DNA of 49,531 bases from Anaeromyxobacter oryzisoli (GCF_022690765.1 NZ_JALCZA010000036.1:1-49531); one strand, 5' to 3'; shown: positions 7,318 to 15,936, numbered from the stretch's first letter. Program-made: numbers and translations. Notes: generated by a model not told the origin, from the sequence alone.

Positions 7318-7337
7318 GCCGAGCCCTCCGGCTCGGC
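7318..7337 (+). promoter_or_regulatory. Hairpin between dapD and dapE
   Basis: GCCGAGCC (7318-7325), loop CTCC, GGCTCGGC (7330-7337) form a perfect 8-bp stem with no following T-run. It lies in the 53-nt gap inside the operon and may be an mRNA-stabilising or differential-expression hairpin rather than a terminator. Confidence 0.5.
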
Positions 7338-7357
7338 TCGGGGCACAAGGGTAACGA

Positions 7358-8446
7358 ATGGATCTCGCCGAATCCCTCGCCCGGCGCGTCGAGGCGCTCT
7401 GCGCGACGCCCTCGCCCATCGGGCAGGAGCGCGCCCTGTGCGACCAGGTCGAGGCCTGGGCGCGGGCGCGCTCCCCGCTCGTGCGCCGGGTGAAGGATTC
7501 GGTCGTCGTGCAGGTGGACGGTCCGGCGGCGCCGGGGCGGCCGCGGCTCGCGCTCTGCGGCCACCTCGACACCGTGCCGATCCACGAGGCCGACCGCGGG
7601 CGGCCGCCGCGCCGCGAGGGCGGCCGGCTCGTGGCGCCCGGCAGCTCGGACATGAAGAGCGGCCTCGCGGTGATGATGGAGCTCGCCGAGCGGCTCCCCC
7701 GGACGGCGCGCTTCGCGGACCTCCTGCTGGTCTTCTACGCCCGGGAGGAGGGCCCGTTCCTCGAGAACGAGCTCGGCGACGTGCTCCGCGAGGCGGACGA
7801 GCTCCGCGGCGTGGACCTCGCGCTCTGCCTCGAGCCGACCGACAACGTGCTCCAGCTCGGCTGCGTAGGCTCGATCCACGGGACCTTCACCTTCGAGGGG
7901 AAGAGCGCCCACTCCGCCCGGCCCTGGCAGGGGCGGAACGCGGTGCACGCCGCCGGCGCCCTCCTCGCCGAGCTCGAGGGGCGCCCGCCGCGCGAGGCGG
8001 TGAGCGGCGGGCTCGTGTTCCGCGAGGTCGCGAGCGTGACCCGGATCGAGGGCGGCCGGGCCCGGAACGTGGTGCCGGATCGCTGCACGCTCAACGTGAA
8101 CTTCCGCTTCGCGCCCGACAAGGCGCTCGACGCCGCCGCCGCGGAGCTCGTCGCCCTCGGCGCGCGGTTCGGGGCGAAGGTCGAGCTGACGGACCTCTCG
8201 CCCGCGTGCCCCGCCTACGCGGACCACCCGCTCGTGCGGCGCCTGCTCGATCGCACCGGGATCGCCGCCCAGCCCAAGCAGGCCTGGACCGACGTGGCCC
8301 GCCTCGCCCAGGCCGGGATCCCCGCCGCGAACCTCGGCCCCGGCGCGAACGCCCAGGCCCACCAGCAGGGCGAGTGGGTCGAGCTCGCCGCCCTCGACGC
8401 CGGCTACCGGATCCTCGAGCGGTTCCTTGGCCCCGACCGAGAGTAG
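7358..8446 (+). CDS. dapE: Succinyl-diaminopimelate desuccinylase
   Basis: This 362-residue M20-family di-zinc amidase removes succinate from N-succinyl-LL-DAP. Metal and catalytic residues are visible: H69 and D71 in CGHLDTVP, D98 in GSSDMKSG, and the E130/E131 pair in YAREEGPF. The dimerisation domain occupies about residues 170-290 (GKSAHSARPWQGRNAVHAAG). The C-terminal metal histidine lies in ANAQAHQQGEW. It follows dapC and dapD in the same direction, completing the succinylase branch steps downstream of DapD. The last codons (PDRE-stop) coincide with a half-site of the short repeat seen at 9676 and 39353. Confidence 0.92.
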   Translation: MDLAESLARRVEALCATPSPIGQERALCDQVEAWARARSPLVRRVKDSVVVQVDGPAAPGRPRLALCGHLDTVPIHEADRGRPPRREGGRLVAPGSSDMKSGLAVMMELAERLPRTARFADLLLVFYAREEGPFLENELGDVLREADELRGVDLALCLEPTDNVLQLGCVGSIHGTFTFEGKSAHSARPWQGRNAVHAAGALLAELEGRPPREAVSGGLVFREVASVTRIEGGRARNVVPDRCTLNVNFRFAPDKALDAAAAELVALGARFGAKVELTDLSPACPAYADHPLVRRLLDRTGIAAQPKQAWTDVARLAQAGIPAANLGPGANAQAHQQGEWVELAALDAGYRILERFLGPDRE

Positions 8447-8447
8447 T
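8435..8447 (+). repeat. Half-site of the GACCGAGAG repeat at the dapE 3' end
   Basis: GACCGAGAGTAGT shares its first 11 bases with one arm of the paired element at 39353-39391. It overlaps the dapE stop codon and is inverted relative to the copy at 9676-9692, so the two bracket the RAYT gene. Confidence 0.5.
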
Positions 8448-8677
8448 GCGGGGAAGGAGAACGAAGGGACTGCACAACGGTGGGTCGGATCGGGGTCAGG
8501 CGCGGAGTGGCGAGGCAAGACTTCGCCGACGAGACGCGATGAGCGCCGGGAAGAGTGCACAACGAGAGCCCGAACGCCGTCCACGGCGCACGAACGCTGG
8601 TGTGGCGACGTGCGCCATCCCGCGGCGGCTCATCGGGAGAGTCGGCGGAGCCTGCGTGGACTGGTGGCGCGATGGAA
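8448..8677. other. 230-bp intergenic region between dapE and RAYT gene
   Basis: No gene, tRNA or clear terminator was found here. The sequence is a little less GC-extreme than its surroundings, with several GTGCACAACG/GTGCGCC-like words, and may be old remnants of the mobile cassette. Confidence 0.5.
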
Positions 8678-9577
8678 CTATCCGCATGCCTCGCCGCATA
8701 GTGCGGCGTGCTGGACGCGCATGAGCCACGTGCCGGGGGGAAAGAGGATGTCGCGCGCGCCCGCCCTCCACGACTCGAGCGCCTTTCGGTAGGCCCATCC
8801 GAACTCCTCGAGCCGCTGGAGCGCCTCGATCCGCTTCCACCTGCTCCTGCACGCGACGCGAGGATTGAGCCCCCGCCGCGGCTCGCCGGGGGCGGGGCGC
8901 GCGTAGGGCTTCTGGGCGAGGACGCGGGCTGCGCCGAGGAAGGAGCGGCCTTCACCCGCGAGCTCCGCCGCGGCGCGGTCCTCGGCATCGCGGAGCGCCT
9001 TCCCGAGCCGCTCGGCGAAGGCGGCGTCCCACTCGAACCCCGGGGGCCTGTGGAGCTGGAGGCTCACCGAGGCCGGCATCCGGCCCATCTTGCGGAAGAA
9101 CCCCGCGGGCTTCTTCGCGACGATGGGCTCTCCGCCGACCAGGGCCGGGTCGGACCAAAGCCCCGGCCACTCCCGGCCGCGCCGGACGAGGCCGGCGGCG
9201 ACGGGATTCGCGAGGACGTGGACCATCTTCTCCATCACCGTGTCGTCGGTCTCGAGCCGGACCGCGCTGTAGCTGTCTCGCTCCCAGAAGCCGTCCCACC
9301 GGCCAAGGGAGCAGTTCATCGCCCGGGCGACCAGGCCGTCGAGGTAGCGGTGGAACTCGGGGAGCCGGGCGTGCGGGTCGGTCACGACCAGATGGAAGTG
9401 AGTCGAGAGCACGCAGAACGCGTGCACCTGGATCTCGTACCGGTTCGCGGCGATGGCGAGGACGTACCGGAAGATGTCGTCGGTATTCCTCGATGGACGG
9501 AGGAAGAAGCGGCGTTCCGAGCAACGGCGCGTGACGAGATAGGTGGTGCCCTCGAAAAGTTGCCTGGGCGCGGTCAT
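8678..9577 (-). mobile_element. REP-associated tyrosine transposase (RAYT), Y1/IS200-like, gene of 299 residues
   Basis: The N-terminal 150 residues match the Y1 transposase domain of the RAYT type: YLVTRRCSERRFFL, then AFCVLSTHFHLVVTDPH with the metal-binding HFH pair (H60 and H62), then WDGFWERDSYSAV. In the helix that normally carries the catalytic tyrosine before the conserved NP (VHVLANPVAAGLV), the aligned position is H120. The C-terminal half is basic and unassigned. The start ATG at 9577 fits the domain boundary, but no clear ribosome site precedes it. The gene is flanked by inverted GACCGAGAG half-sites at 8435 and 9692. RAYTs are known to be associated with dispersed REP palindromes, and such palindromes occur in this window. 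It may be domesticated or inactive. Confidence 0.85.
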
Positions 9578-9675
9578 GCCGGAGGCCCAGGGCAACCGGC
9601 GTGCCGAGGAGGGATCGCCTGAACTGCGGGACTTTGGGCAGCGGCGGCCGTCCGCGCGGCGGACGGATGGTCCGG

Positions 9676-9692
9676 GAAAACTTCTCTCGGTC
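9676..9692 (-). repeat. GACCGAGAG repeat arm upstream of RAYT
   Basis: On the minus strand it reads GACCGAGAGAAGTTTTC, identical over all 17 bases to the left arm of the hairpin element at 39353-39391. It lies 99 bp upstream of the RAYT start. Confidence 0.75.
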
Positions 9693-9811
9693 GGGGTGGG
9701 CGGGCGGTCCGGCGCGCGCCCCTGGGGGCCGCGGCGCGGCCGGACCCGCCCGGCTTCGGCGTGCCGATCGCGGCGCCCCGGCGGGAACGATCCTTGCTGC
9801 GGCTCGTCCGC

Positions 9812-10498
9812 ATGCCGTTCGCCTCGGACACCTCCCCGCTGCCGCACCTCGATCTCCCTCGCGAACGGCTCGTCGCCGACGGGCCGCGCGCCCTCTCCGA
9901 CGCCGAGCTCGTGGCGCTCGTCCTCGGCACGGGGACGAGCAAGCTCTCCGCCCGGGCCGCCGCGCTGGGGCTCCTCGAGGCGGTGCCGATCGGCGAGCTG
10001 GCCTGGGCGGCGCCGGACGTGATCGCCGCCTGCCCCGGGATCGGCCTCGCCCGGGCGGCCGCCCTCGCCGCGGCGTTCGAGCTGGGCCGGCGCGGGGCGT
10101 GGTCGCCGCCCCGGCGCGGGGAGCGGTGCCTCGACCCGGGGCGCGTCTTCGAGCTGATGCGCCACGCGGCGCACGCGGAGCGGGAGGCGTTCCACGTCAT
10201 CCTCCTCGACGTCCGCGGGCGCCTGCTCCGGGCGGTGCAGGTCGCGGAGGGCTCGCTCACCCAGTGCCCCGTCTCGCCGCGCGACGCGCTCCGACCCGCG
10301 GTCCGGGACGGCGCGCACGGGCTCGTCTTCGTGCACAACCACCCGAGCGGCGACCCGAGCCCCTCGCCCGACGACGTGGACCTCACCGAGCGGCTCCGGG
10401 CCGCCGCCGAGCTGGTCGGCGTCCTCGCCCGCGACCACGTGATCGTCGCGGCCGGCGGGTACTACTCGTTCGTGGAGGCGGGGCGGTGGAGGCGGTAG
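9812..10498 (+). CDS. radC: RadC-family JAB/MPN domain protein
   Basis: The protein has 228 residues from the ATG at 9812. A GTG at 9761 would add 17 residues not expected for the family. The N-terminus has the usual RadC opening (PRERLVADGPRALSDAELVALVLGTG), followed by a helix-hairpin-helix-like segment (ACPGIGLARAAALAAAFELGRR). The C-terminal JAB domain has the metal signature HNHPSGDPSPSPDD. The family was named after a radiation phenotype later ascribed to another gene. Its biochemical role is unsettled, and copies are often near mobile or natural-transformation genes. Here it sits alone beside the RAYT cassette. Confidence 0.9.
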   Translation: MPFASDTSPLPHLDLPRERLVADGPRALSDAELVALVLGTGTSKLSARAAALGLLEAVPIGELAWAAPDVIAACPGIGLARAAALAAAFELGRRGAWSPPRRGERCLDPGRVFELMRHAAHAEREAFHVILLDVRGRLLRAVQVAEGSLTQCPVSPRDALRPAVRDGAHGLVFVHNHPSGDPSPSPDDVDLTERLRAAAELVGVLARDHVIVAAGGYYSFVEAGRWRR

Positions 10499-10569
10499 GC
10501 GAGCCGGCGGGGCGCGGCCGCGGCGACCCTCGGCGGACACACCGAGGGAGCGACCGGGTCCCGGCGCGG

Positions 10570-11775
10570 CTACGCCGCCGCCTTCCCGCACTCCTGGCAG
10601 AACGGTGCGTGAACGTGCATCGGACCGCCGCAGGACGGGCACGCCCGGAACTGGTCCATGCCGCAGAACGGGCAGGCGCGCGCCCCCGCCGGCAGGCGCC
10701 GGCCGCAGTCCTGGCAGAGCGCCCTCGCGATCCGCCTCTCGAGCAGCCTCTTCCGGGAGAAGAGCTTCAGCTGGACGAGGGCGACGAGGAGGAGCCCGGT
10801 GACGACCGCGGCGGCGATGACCGCGTAGTGCCAGAGCGCGACGAGCTGGAGCCGCTCGAGGAGCTGGATCAGCGCCCGGAGGAGCCGCTTCGGGAGGACG
10901 TCGTACACGGCGTCGGCGATCCGCAGGAGCACGGGGATCGCGGCGACGACGAGCAGGTGCGAGGCGACGAGCGTCTGTACGCCGCGGCCCCGGCGGAGGC
11001 TCGCCGCGCTCCACGCGTAGAACACCCCCAGGAGCGGGAGCAGGAACAGGAGCTGCATCCCGAGGACCTTCAGCGGGTGCCAGAACTCGAGCCGCCGGAG
11101 GTCCGCCTCCAGCCGGTCGCGGTCCGCGTCGCGGGTGGCCGCGAGCGCCGCCCAGACCGCCGCGACCGGTCTCGCCGCCTGGAGCTCCGCGTCCGTGGCG
11201 GCGAGCTTCGCGGTCAGCGCCTCGACGCTCGCCGTCCGGGCGAGGACGTCCTGCTCGATCGCGGCGACGCCGGAAGGGGCTCCTGCCTTGCCCGCCACGG
11301 TCCGGAGCAGCGCCGTGTCGTAGCTCCCCTTCACGCGGGAGAGCGCCTCCCGCGCCTCGCCGAGCTCGCGCGCGATCGCCGCGCGATGCCCGAGCGTCCG
11401 GGTCAGCGCCTCGTCGCGTGACGCGGCGTCCACCGCCGCGAGGAAGGGCGCGCAGACCGGATGCGGCGCGGGGCGGCGCTCGTCCTGGAAGATGAAGCCG
11501 CGGCGGGATTCGACGGCATCCGCGAGCCGCTCGAGCCGGGTCGTCGCGTTCCAGTCGCGGGCGATCACCGCCGTCCGGCAGAGATACGGCACGCGGTCTT
11601 CGGGCGCGGCGAGCTGGCGGGTGTGCTGGTCGAGCCCCTCGAAGATCGCGCCGAGGACGAACGCGTCGAGGAGCAGGACGATCGCGAGCGCCAGCTTCCC
11701 GAGCGGCTCGCCCTCGCCTGCGTGCGTCAGGTGTCCGGCGAGCCCGGCGACCCGGGCCACGAGCCTCTTCCACAT
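10570..11775 (-). CDS. Membrane protein with C-terminal double zinc ribbon
   Basis: The 401-residue protein has one N-terminal membrane segment (LALAIVLLLDAFVLGAIF), then a largely helical extracytoplasmic or coiled region of about 180 residues with a ratchet of Ala, Glu and Arg. Three further membrane segments lie at about 235-260, 270-290 and 320-345. The C-terminus holds two CxxC-based zinc ribbons (CQDCGRRL...CPFCG and CPSCGG...CQECG). Zinc ribbons of this type usually lie in the cytoplasm and mediate protein contacts. I do not recognise a specific family. It is monocistronic, between converging and diverging genes. Confidence 0.78.
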   Translation of the reverse strand: MWKRLVARVAGLAGHLTHAGEGEPLGKLALAIVLLLDAFVLGAIFEGLDQHTRQLAAPEDRVPYLCRTAVIARDWNATTRLERLADAVESRRGFIFQDERRPAPHPVCAPFLAAVDAASRDEALTRTLGHRAAIARELGEAREALSRVKGSYDTALLRTVAGKAGAPSGVAAIEQDVLARTASVEALTAKLAATDAELQAARPVAAVWAALAATRDADRDRLEADLRRLEFWHPLKVLGMQLLFLLPLLGVFYAWSAASLRRGRGVQTLVASHLLVVAAIPVLLRIADAVYDVLPKRLLRALIQLLERLQLVALWHYAVIAAAVVTGLLLVALVQLKLFSRKRLLERRIARALCQDCGRRLPAGARACPFCGMDQFRACPSCGGPMHVHAPFCQECGKAAA

Positions 11776-11916
11776 GTGCGCCTCCCCCGCTCCCCGCTCG
11801 CGGCGGACGCGGCCGGCCTCATCCTACCGTGAAACGCCGAGGGCGAGGCTCGGCCGCGTGGCGCGGCGGGCCGCTCCTGGTTAGGCCTGGGGCCTCTCTT
11901 CGGAACGGAGGACGTC

Positions 11917-12276
11917 GTGATCACGGAGACGATCCGGTCGGTGCTGGAGCACGAGGGGCCGGCGGCATGGGTGACGCAGGGGCCCGAGGGCCCGCACCTC
12001 GTCGCGACCTGGAACAGCTACATCCAGATCCTCGACGACCACACCCTCGCGTTTCCGGCGGGCGGCTACCGCAAGACCGAGCAGAACCTCGCGAATGGAA
12101 GCGGCGCGCAGATGATCATCGGCGCGAAGGCGCCGGCCGGGATCGGGTTCCTCCTCACCGGCCGCGCCGCCCTCGAGGTGGACACCCCGGTGCACGCCCA
12201 GCTCCGGAGCAGGTTCCCCTGGTGCCGCGCCGCGGTGGTCTTCCGCGTGACACAGGTCGAGAAGGTGCTGGGATAG
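11917..12276 (+). CDS. FMN-binding split-barrel protein (pyridoxamine 5'-phosphate oxidase superfamily)
   Basis: This 119-residue single-domain flavin-binding barrel has a GTG start preceded by GGAGGACGTC. The segments WVTQGPEGPHLVATWNSY and GGYRKTEQNLANG closely follow the pattern of the small dimeric FMN-binding protein of Desulfovibrio (TQGxxGPHLVNTWNSY, GGxxKTExN), which is also about 122 residues. The function in that group is thought to be electron transfer or flavin reduction, but the physiological partner is unknown. It has no signal peptide, so it is cytoplasmic. The neighbours give no clue. Confidence 0.85.
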   Translation: MITETIRSVLEHEGPAAWVTQGPEGPHLVATWNSYIQILDDHTLAFPAGGYRKTEQNLANGSGAQMIIGAKAPAGIGFLLTGRAALEVDTPVHAQLRSRFPWCRAAVVFRVTQVEKVLG

Positions 12277-12363
12277 GGGTCCGCGCGCCGGTCACGCCTC
12301 CGGCCCGTCACCGCGGCCTCGCTCGATCGCCCGCCCGTGTCCGGCGGGGCGACCGTCGAGCAG

Positions 12364-12705
12364 CTACGGGTGCGGGTGGCCCTCGCCCATCGCCTCGAGG
12401 GCGATCACCGCGTGCGAGAACGCGGCGCCCGCTCGCATCTCGGCGGCGACCCAGATCGCCTCCATGATCTCGGCCTCGCTCGCGCCCTCGCGCAGCGCGG
12501 CGAGGGTGTGGCCGCGGATGCAGTACGGGCACTGCGTCGTGTGGGCGACCGCGACCGCGACGAGCTGCTTCGTCTTCCGGGGCAGCGCGCCGTCGGCGAA
12601 CGCGGCCTTGCTGAACTCGCGGAAGGCCTTGTCGATCTCGGGCGCGAGCGCGCGCCTGCGCTGCGAGAGCTCGGGAGTGGAAGCGGGGTAGACCGGACCA
12701 GGCAT
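12364..12705 (-). CDS. Carboxymuconolactone decarboxylase/AhpD-family protein
   Basis: This 113-residue all-helical protein carries the AhpD-type redox motif CPYCIRGHT (cysteines three apart, histidine four after the second). It also has the typical LVAVAVAHTTQC lead-in and the C-terminal AIWVAAEMRAGAAFSHA helix. The motif points to peroxidase or disulfide-reducing activity rather than lactone decarboxylation. The length suits a one-domain trimer- or hexamer-forming member. It is monocistronic, next to the FMN protein but on the opposite strand, so a functional link to it is only speculation. Confidence 0.88.
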   Translation of the reverse strand: MPGPVYPASTPELSQRRRALAPEIDKAFREFSKAAFADGALPRKTKQLVAVAVAHTTQCPYCIRGHTLAALREGASEAEIMEAIWVAAEMRAGAAFSHAVIALEAMGEGHPHP

Positions 12706-12772
12706 GTTCCCTCCGGCATGGCGAGGTAGGAGGCGACTCGCGGCTCGGGGATTGCCCTGGGGCGTCCTACCC

Positions 12773-14119
12773 TCACGCGCCCGTCCCTCTGGCGACGTCC
12801 CCCGAGATCCCGGGGGAACGCGGCGCGCCGCCGGCTCCGGGGCGGTGCGTCGGCCCGGCCCCCGGCATGGGGAGCACCACGGTGAAGGTGGTCCCGCCCT
12901 CGCCGGAGGCCACCTCGATGGTCCCGCCGTGCGCCTCCACCAGGGACCGGGCGATGTGCAGCCCGAGGCCGAGGCCGCTCTGGTCCGCGGCGCTCGCGTC
13001 GCCCCGCCGGAACGGATCGAAGATGTGGGGGAGCACGTCGTCCGGGATCGGCGGGCCCTCGTTGTGCACCGTGATCCGGACCGCGCCGGCGCCGCCGGCC
13101 ACCCGCAGCTCGACCGGCCGGCCGGGCGCGCCGTGGTGGAAGGCGTTGGCGAGGAGGTTCGAGACCACCTGCTCGAGCCGGACCGGGTCCCACTCGCCGG
13201 TCACGTCCCCCTCGACCTCGCAGAACAGGAGCGTCCCCGGCCGCGCCGCCTGGAGCTCCTGCGCCACGCGCCGGCAGAGGGCGCCGAGGTCCACCGGCTC
13301 GGGCGAGACCGGCAGGTGCCCCTCGATCCGGACGCGGGTGAAGTCGAGCAGGTCGCGCACGAGCCGCGACATGCGCCCGGCGCTCGAGACGATCCGCTGG
13401 GCGAGGGGGACGCGGCTCGAGGGCAGGTCGGGGGCGCGGGCGAGCAGCGCGGCCGAGCCGGCGATGGCGCTGAGCGGGGTGCGGAGGTCGTGGCCGACGA
13501 TGGCGAGGAGCTGCTGCTGCAGCTCGGCGGCGCGGGCGTGCTCCCGCTCGCGCCGCTCCCGCTCCCTGAGGTGGCTCCGCACCGCGAACGCGGCGACCGC
13601 CACCAGGAGGAGGACCGACACCCCCGTGGCGATCAGCACCCGCGCCGCCAGCTCCGCGCGCTGCTCGGCGCTCCGCTCGCGCCGCGCGATCTCGGCGGAC
13701 TCCGTGGCCCGCAGCGCCGTCAGCGCGGCCTCCGCCTCCCGGCGCGCGCCCGCCGCCGGGGGCTCCGCGGGCGCGACCGCGGCGGCGAAGGTGCGGAGCG
13801 ACGCCTCCACGCGCGCGACGCCCGTCTCGTCCGCGACCGCGCGGACGGCCGCGGCGCGCAGCTCGCCGGCCACGTGCGCGAGCGCGCCGTCCGCGTCGGC
13901 GCAGCGCGCGGAGTCTCCGGCGTCGCGGCACGCCGCGTCGGCCTGGAGGAGCAGGGCGTGCGCGCGCTCCAGCGCCGTGACGGTCCGCCAGCCGTCCACG
14001 ACGACGGCCGCCTCCCACCGCGCCCCCGCGAGCGCGTGGAACGAGAGCACGCCGCCCGCCACCGTCGCGAGGGCGACGGCGACGAGCACGAGCGCGATGC
14101 GCGGCGGGACCAGCTTCAA
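12773..14119 (-). CDS. Membrane sensor histidine kinase (orphan)
   Basis: The 448-residue kinase has a first membrane segment at about 8-28, a helical periplasmic sensor region (about 30-158) without a recognised fold, and a second membrane segment at about 160-180. The dimerisation helix has H210 in VGHDLRTPL, and the HATPase domain shows the N box (VVSNLLANAFHHG, near 319-330), G1 (VHNEGPPIP) and G2 (GLGLGL, 382-387). No response regulator is next to it. It is on the same strand as, and 189 bp downstream of, the ACIII operon. The last 30 residues are Pro/Gly-rich and probably disordered. Confidence 0.92.
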   Translation of the reverse strand: MKLVPPRIALVLVAVALATVAGGVLSFHALAGARWEAAVVVDGWRTVTALERAHALLLQADAACRDAGDSARCADADGALAHVAGELRAAAVRAVADETGVARVEASLRTFAAAVAPAEPPAAGARREAEAALTALRATESAEIARRERSAEQRAELAARVLIATGVSVLLLVAVAAFAVRSHLRERERREREHARAAELQQQLLAIVGHDLRTPLSAIAGSAALLARAPDLPSSRVPLAQRIVSSAGRMSRLVRDLLDFTRVRIEGHLPVSPEPVDLGALCRRVAQELQAARPGTLLFCEVEGDVTGEWDPVRLEQVVSNLLANAFHHGAPGRPVELRVAGGAGAVRITVHNEGPPIPDDVLPHIFDPFRRGDASAADQSGLGLGLHIARSLVEAHGGTIEVASGEGGTTFTVVLPMPGAGPTHRPGAGGAPRSPGISGDVARGTGA

Positions 14120-14308
14120 GGAACCCTCGGTGCGGGCGGTCGCGAAGGGGAGCCGCGACTTCGAACGAACCCGCGATCCCTGCCGGGCATTCCGGCGTGA
14201 GCTCGCCTGGCCTGCCTCCCGGCGTGGCTCCCGGCGCGCCTCGCGGTCGGGATCCGGGCGACGTCGGCGGTGAACGGCGGCGGCGGTGCGCCGGTGTGCG
14301 CGTGCGGA

Positions 14309-15388
14309 TCAGCCCTGGATCGCCGGGCGCGACGCCGGCGGCCAGGAGATCGCGAGCAGGAAGAGCCCGGCCACGCCGATCGCGACGCCGGCGCCCACGA
14401 GCACCGCGGCGCCGCTCGCCGGCGCCTCGAGCGACGGGACCACGAGCAGGAACCGCTCCGCCCACAGGCCGGCCAGGATCGCGCCGGCGCCGGCGGCGAG
14501 CGTCCCGCGGCGCCGCTTCAGCCGCTCGGAGAAGAGCAGCCAGAACGGCCAGGCGAACACCGCGACGAGGACCGCGCCGGAGGCGGGTCGGTACGGACCG
14601 CGCCAGCGCCGGAGCAGCGCGGCCGACTCCTCCGGCACGTTGCCGTACCAGGTCGGGAGGAAGAGCGCCCAGAGCAGGTAGCTCCACACCACGATGCACG
14701 CGAACAGGAGCTTCCCGACGTCGTGCCGCAGGTCCGGGCCGCCCCGGTCCTGGAGCGCCGCCACCAGCGCGACCCAGGCCAGGCCGGAGAGGAGCGCGCC
14801 GAAGAAGTAGTAGGCGGGGACGACCGTGTAGGGCGGCGCGCTGGAGAGCGACATCACGAGGTCGTAGGCCCAGAGCGACAGCCCCGCCGCGTACGCCAGG
14901 ACGTACATCAGGCTCGCGGTGCGGACCCGCTCCGCGTCGCGCGGGGTCGGCCCGGCCCGGCGCGCCACCGCGACGGCGCGCGCGCCGAGCCCGAAGACGA
15001 CGACGCTGGAGAGGAGCAGCCGCAGCGCGAGGCCGGCCAGGCGGAGCGCGGAGGCGTCGCGCGTCCACGGGATGAAGGTCCGCGCGCCGACGAGGAGCAC
15101 GACGAGCAGCAGGAGCGCGATCGCGAAGAAGCGGGTCGCCGCGTCGGCGACGGGGAGGACGGCCCGTGCCCAGCCGCCGTGCGCGAGCCGCACCGCCGCC
15201 GCGAGCGCGACGGCGCCGGCCGAGAGGCCGGCGAAGAAGAGCCAGCTCGCGTCGAGCGCCGCGAGCGCGGCGACGGCGTGGCCGGACAGGACGCCCGCGA
15301 CGAACGCGACGAGGCCCACCGCGACGGCGGCGGCGGCGATGCGCGCGACGGAGCGGGGGAGCGGCAGGGGCGCGGCTGCGGTGATCAT
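14309..15388 (-). CDS. actF: Alternative complex III membrane subunit ActF
   Basis: The 359-residue polytopic membrane protein has about ten hydrophobic segments, starting LPRSVARIAAAAVAVGL and including LWAYDLVMSLSSAPPYTVVPAYYFFGA, where the WxxDxxxS region is typical of the NrfD-related ActF subunit. ActF and ActC form the quinol-facing membrane core of ACIII. Its ATG at 15388 overlaps the actE stop (ATGA), so the two are translationally coupled. The gene is the last one of the operon. No terminal oxidase genes follow, unlike many ACIII loci. Confidence 0.88.
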   Translation of the reverse strand: MITAAAPLPLPRSVARIAAAAVAVGLVAFVAGVLSGHAVAALAALDASWLFFAGLSAGAVALAAAVRLAHGGWARAVLPVADAATRFFAIALLLLVVLLVGARTFIPWTRDASALRLAGLALRLLLSSVVVFGLGARAVAVARRAGPTPRDAERVRTASLMYVLAYAAGLSLWAYDLVMSLSSAPPYTVVPAYYFFGALLSGLAWVALVAALQDRGGPDLRHDVGKLLFACIVVWSYLLWALFLPTWYGNVPEESAALLRRWRGPYRPASGAVLVAVFAWPFWLLFSERLKRRRGTLAAGAGAILAGLWAERFLLVVPSLEAPASGAAVLVGAGVAIGVAGLFLLAISWPPASRPAIQG

Positions 15389-15936
15389 GGCTTCCCCGCT
15401 CCGCCGGAGGGCTCGGGGGGGACCGGCGGGGGCGGCGGGACCGTGACGACCGGCGAGGTCCGCTGGATCTCGCGCACCCAGTCCACGATGGCCCAGCGAT
15501 CCGCGGCGGTGAGCCCCTCGCGCGCCGGCGGCATCGCCTTGCCGCCGTAGCCGACCGTCCCCCAGATGAAGCCGTCGGTCCGCTCGCGGACCTTCACGTA
15601 GGCGAGGTCCGGCGCAGGCGGGAAGAATCTGGAGACCGGCCCGCCGCCGCGCCCCTCCGGGCCGTGGCACGGCGCGCAGCGGGCGAGGAACAGGGCGTGG
15701 CCGCGCTCGAGCACGCGGGGCGAGGCCGGGACGGGGTTCGCGAGCTGCTCGGTGTCATCGCGGCTCTCGTACCGCGGCCCCGCGCCGAGCGGCACCGAGC
15801 GCTCCGGCTCCGGGCGGGGGGCCGCCTCGGGCCGGATCGCCGGCTGGTACCACATGTCCGTCCGCCAGTCGTTCCGGCACGCCGGCGTCGCGAGCGCCGC
15901 CGCGACGAGCAGCCCGACCGCGCGCGCCCTACGCAT
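15385..15936 (-). CDS. actE: Alternative complex III monohaem cytochrome c ActE
   Basis: The 183-residue exported cytochrome c has a signal segment ending at a cysteine near residue 20 (ALATPAC), which suggests a lipid anchor like that of other ActE proteins. One haem site CAPCH is followed by GPEGRGGGPVSRFFPP, and the likely axial methionine lies in GGKAMPPAREGL. The C-terminus is a Pro-rich tail. In ACIII, ActE passes electrons from the complex to a soluble carrier or oxidase. The gene overlaps actD by 8 nt and actF by 4 nt. Confidence 0.9.
   Translation of the reverse strand: MRRARAVGLLVAAALATPACRNDWRTDMWYQPAIRPEAAPRPEPERSVPLGAGPRYESRDDTEQLANPVPASPRVLERGHALFLARCAPCHGPEGRGGGPVSRFFPPAPDLAYVKVRERTDGFIWGTVGYGGKAMPPAREGLTAADRWAIVDWVREIQRTSPVVTVPPPPPVPPEPSGGAGKP

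Noticed and set aside
8448-8677. Small frame of about 60 residues after dapE
   Set aside because: It has no ribosome site and no plausible protein features (Arg-rich shadow-like sequence).
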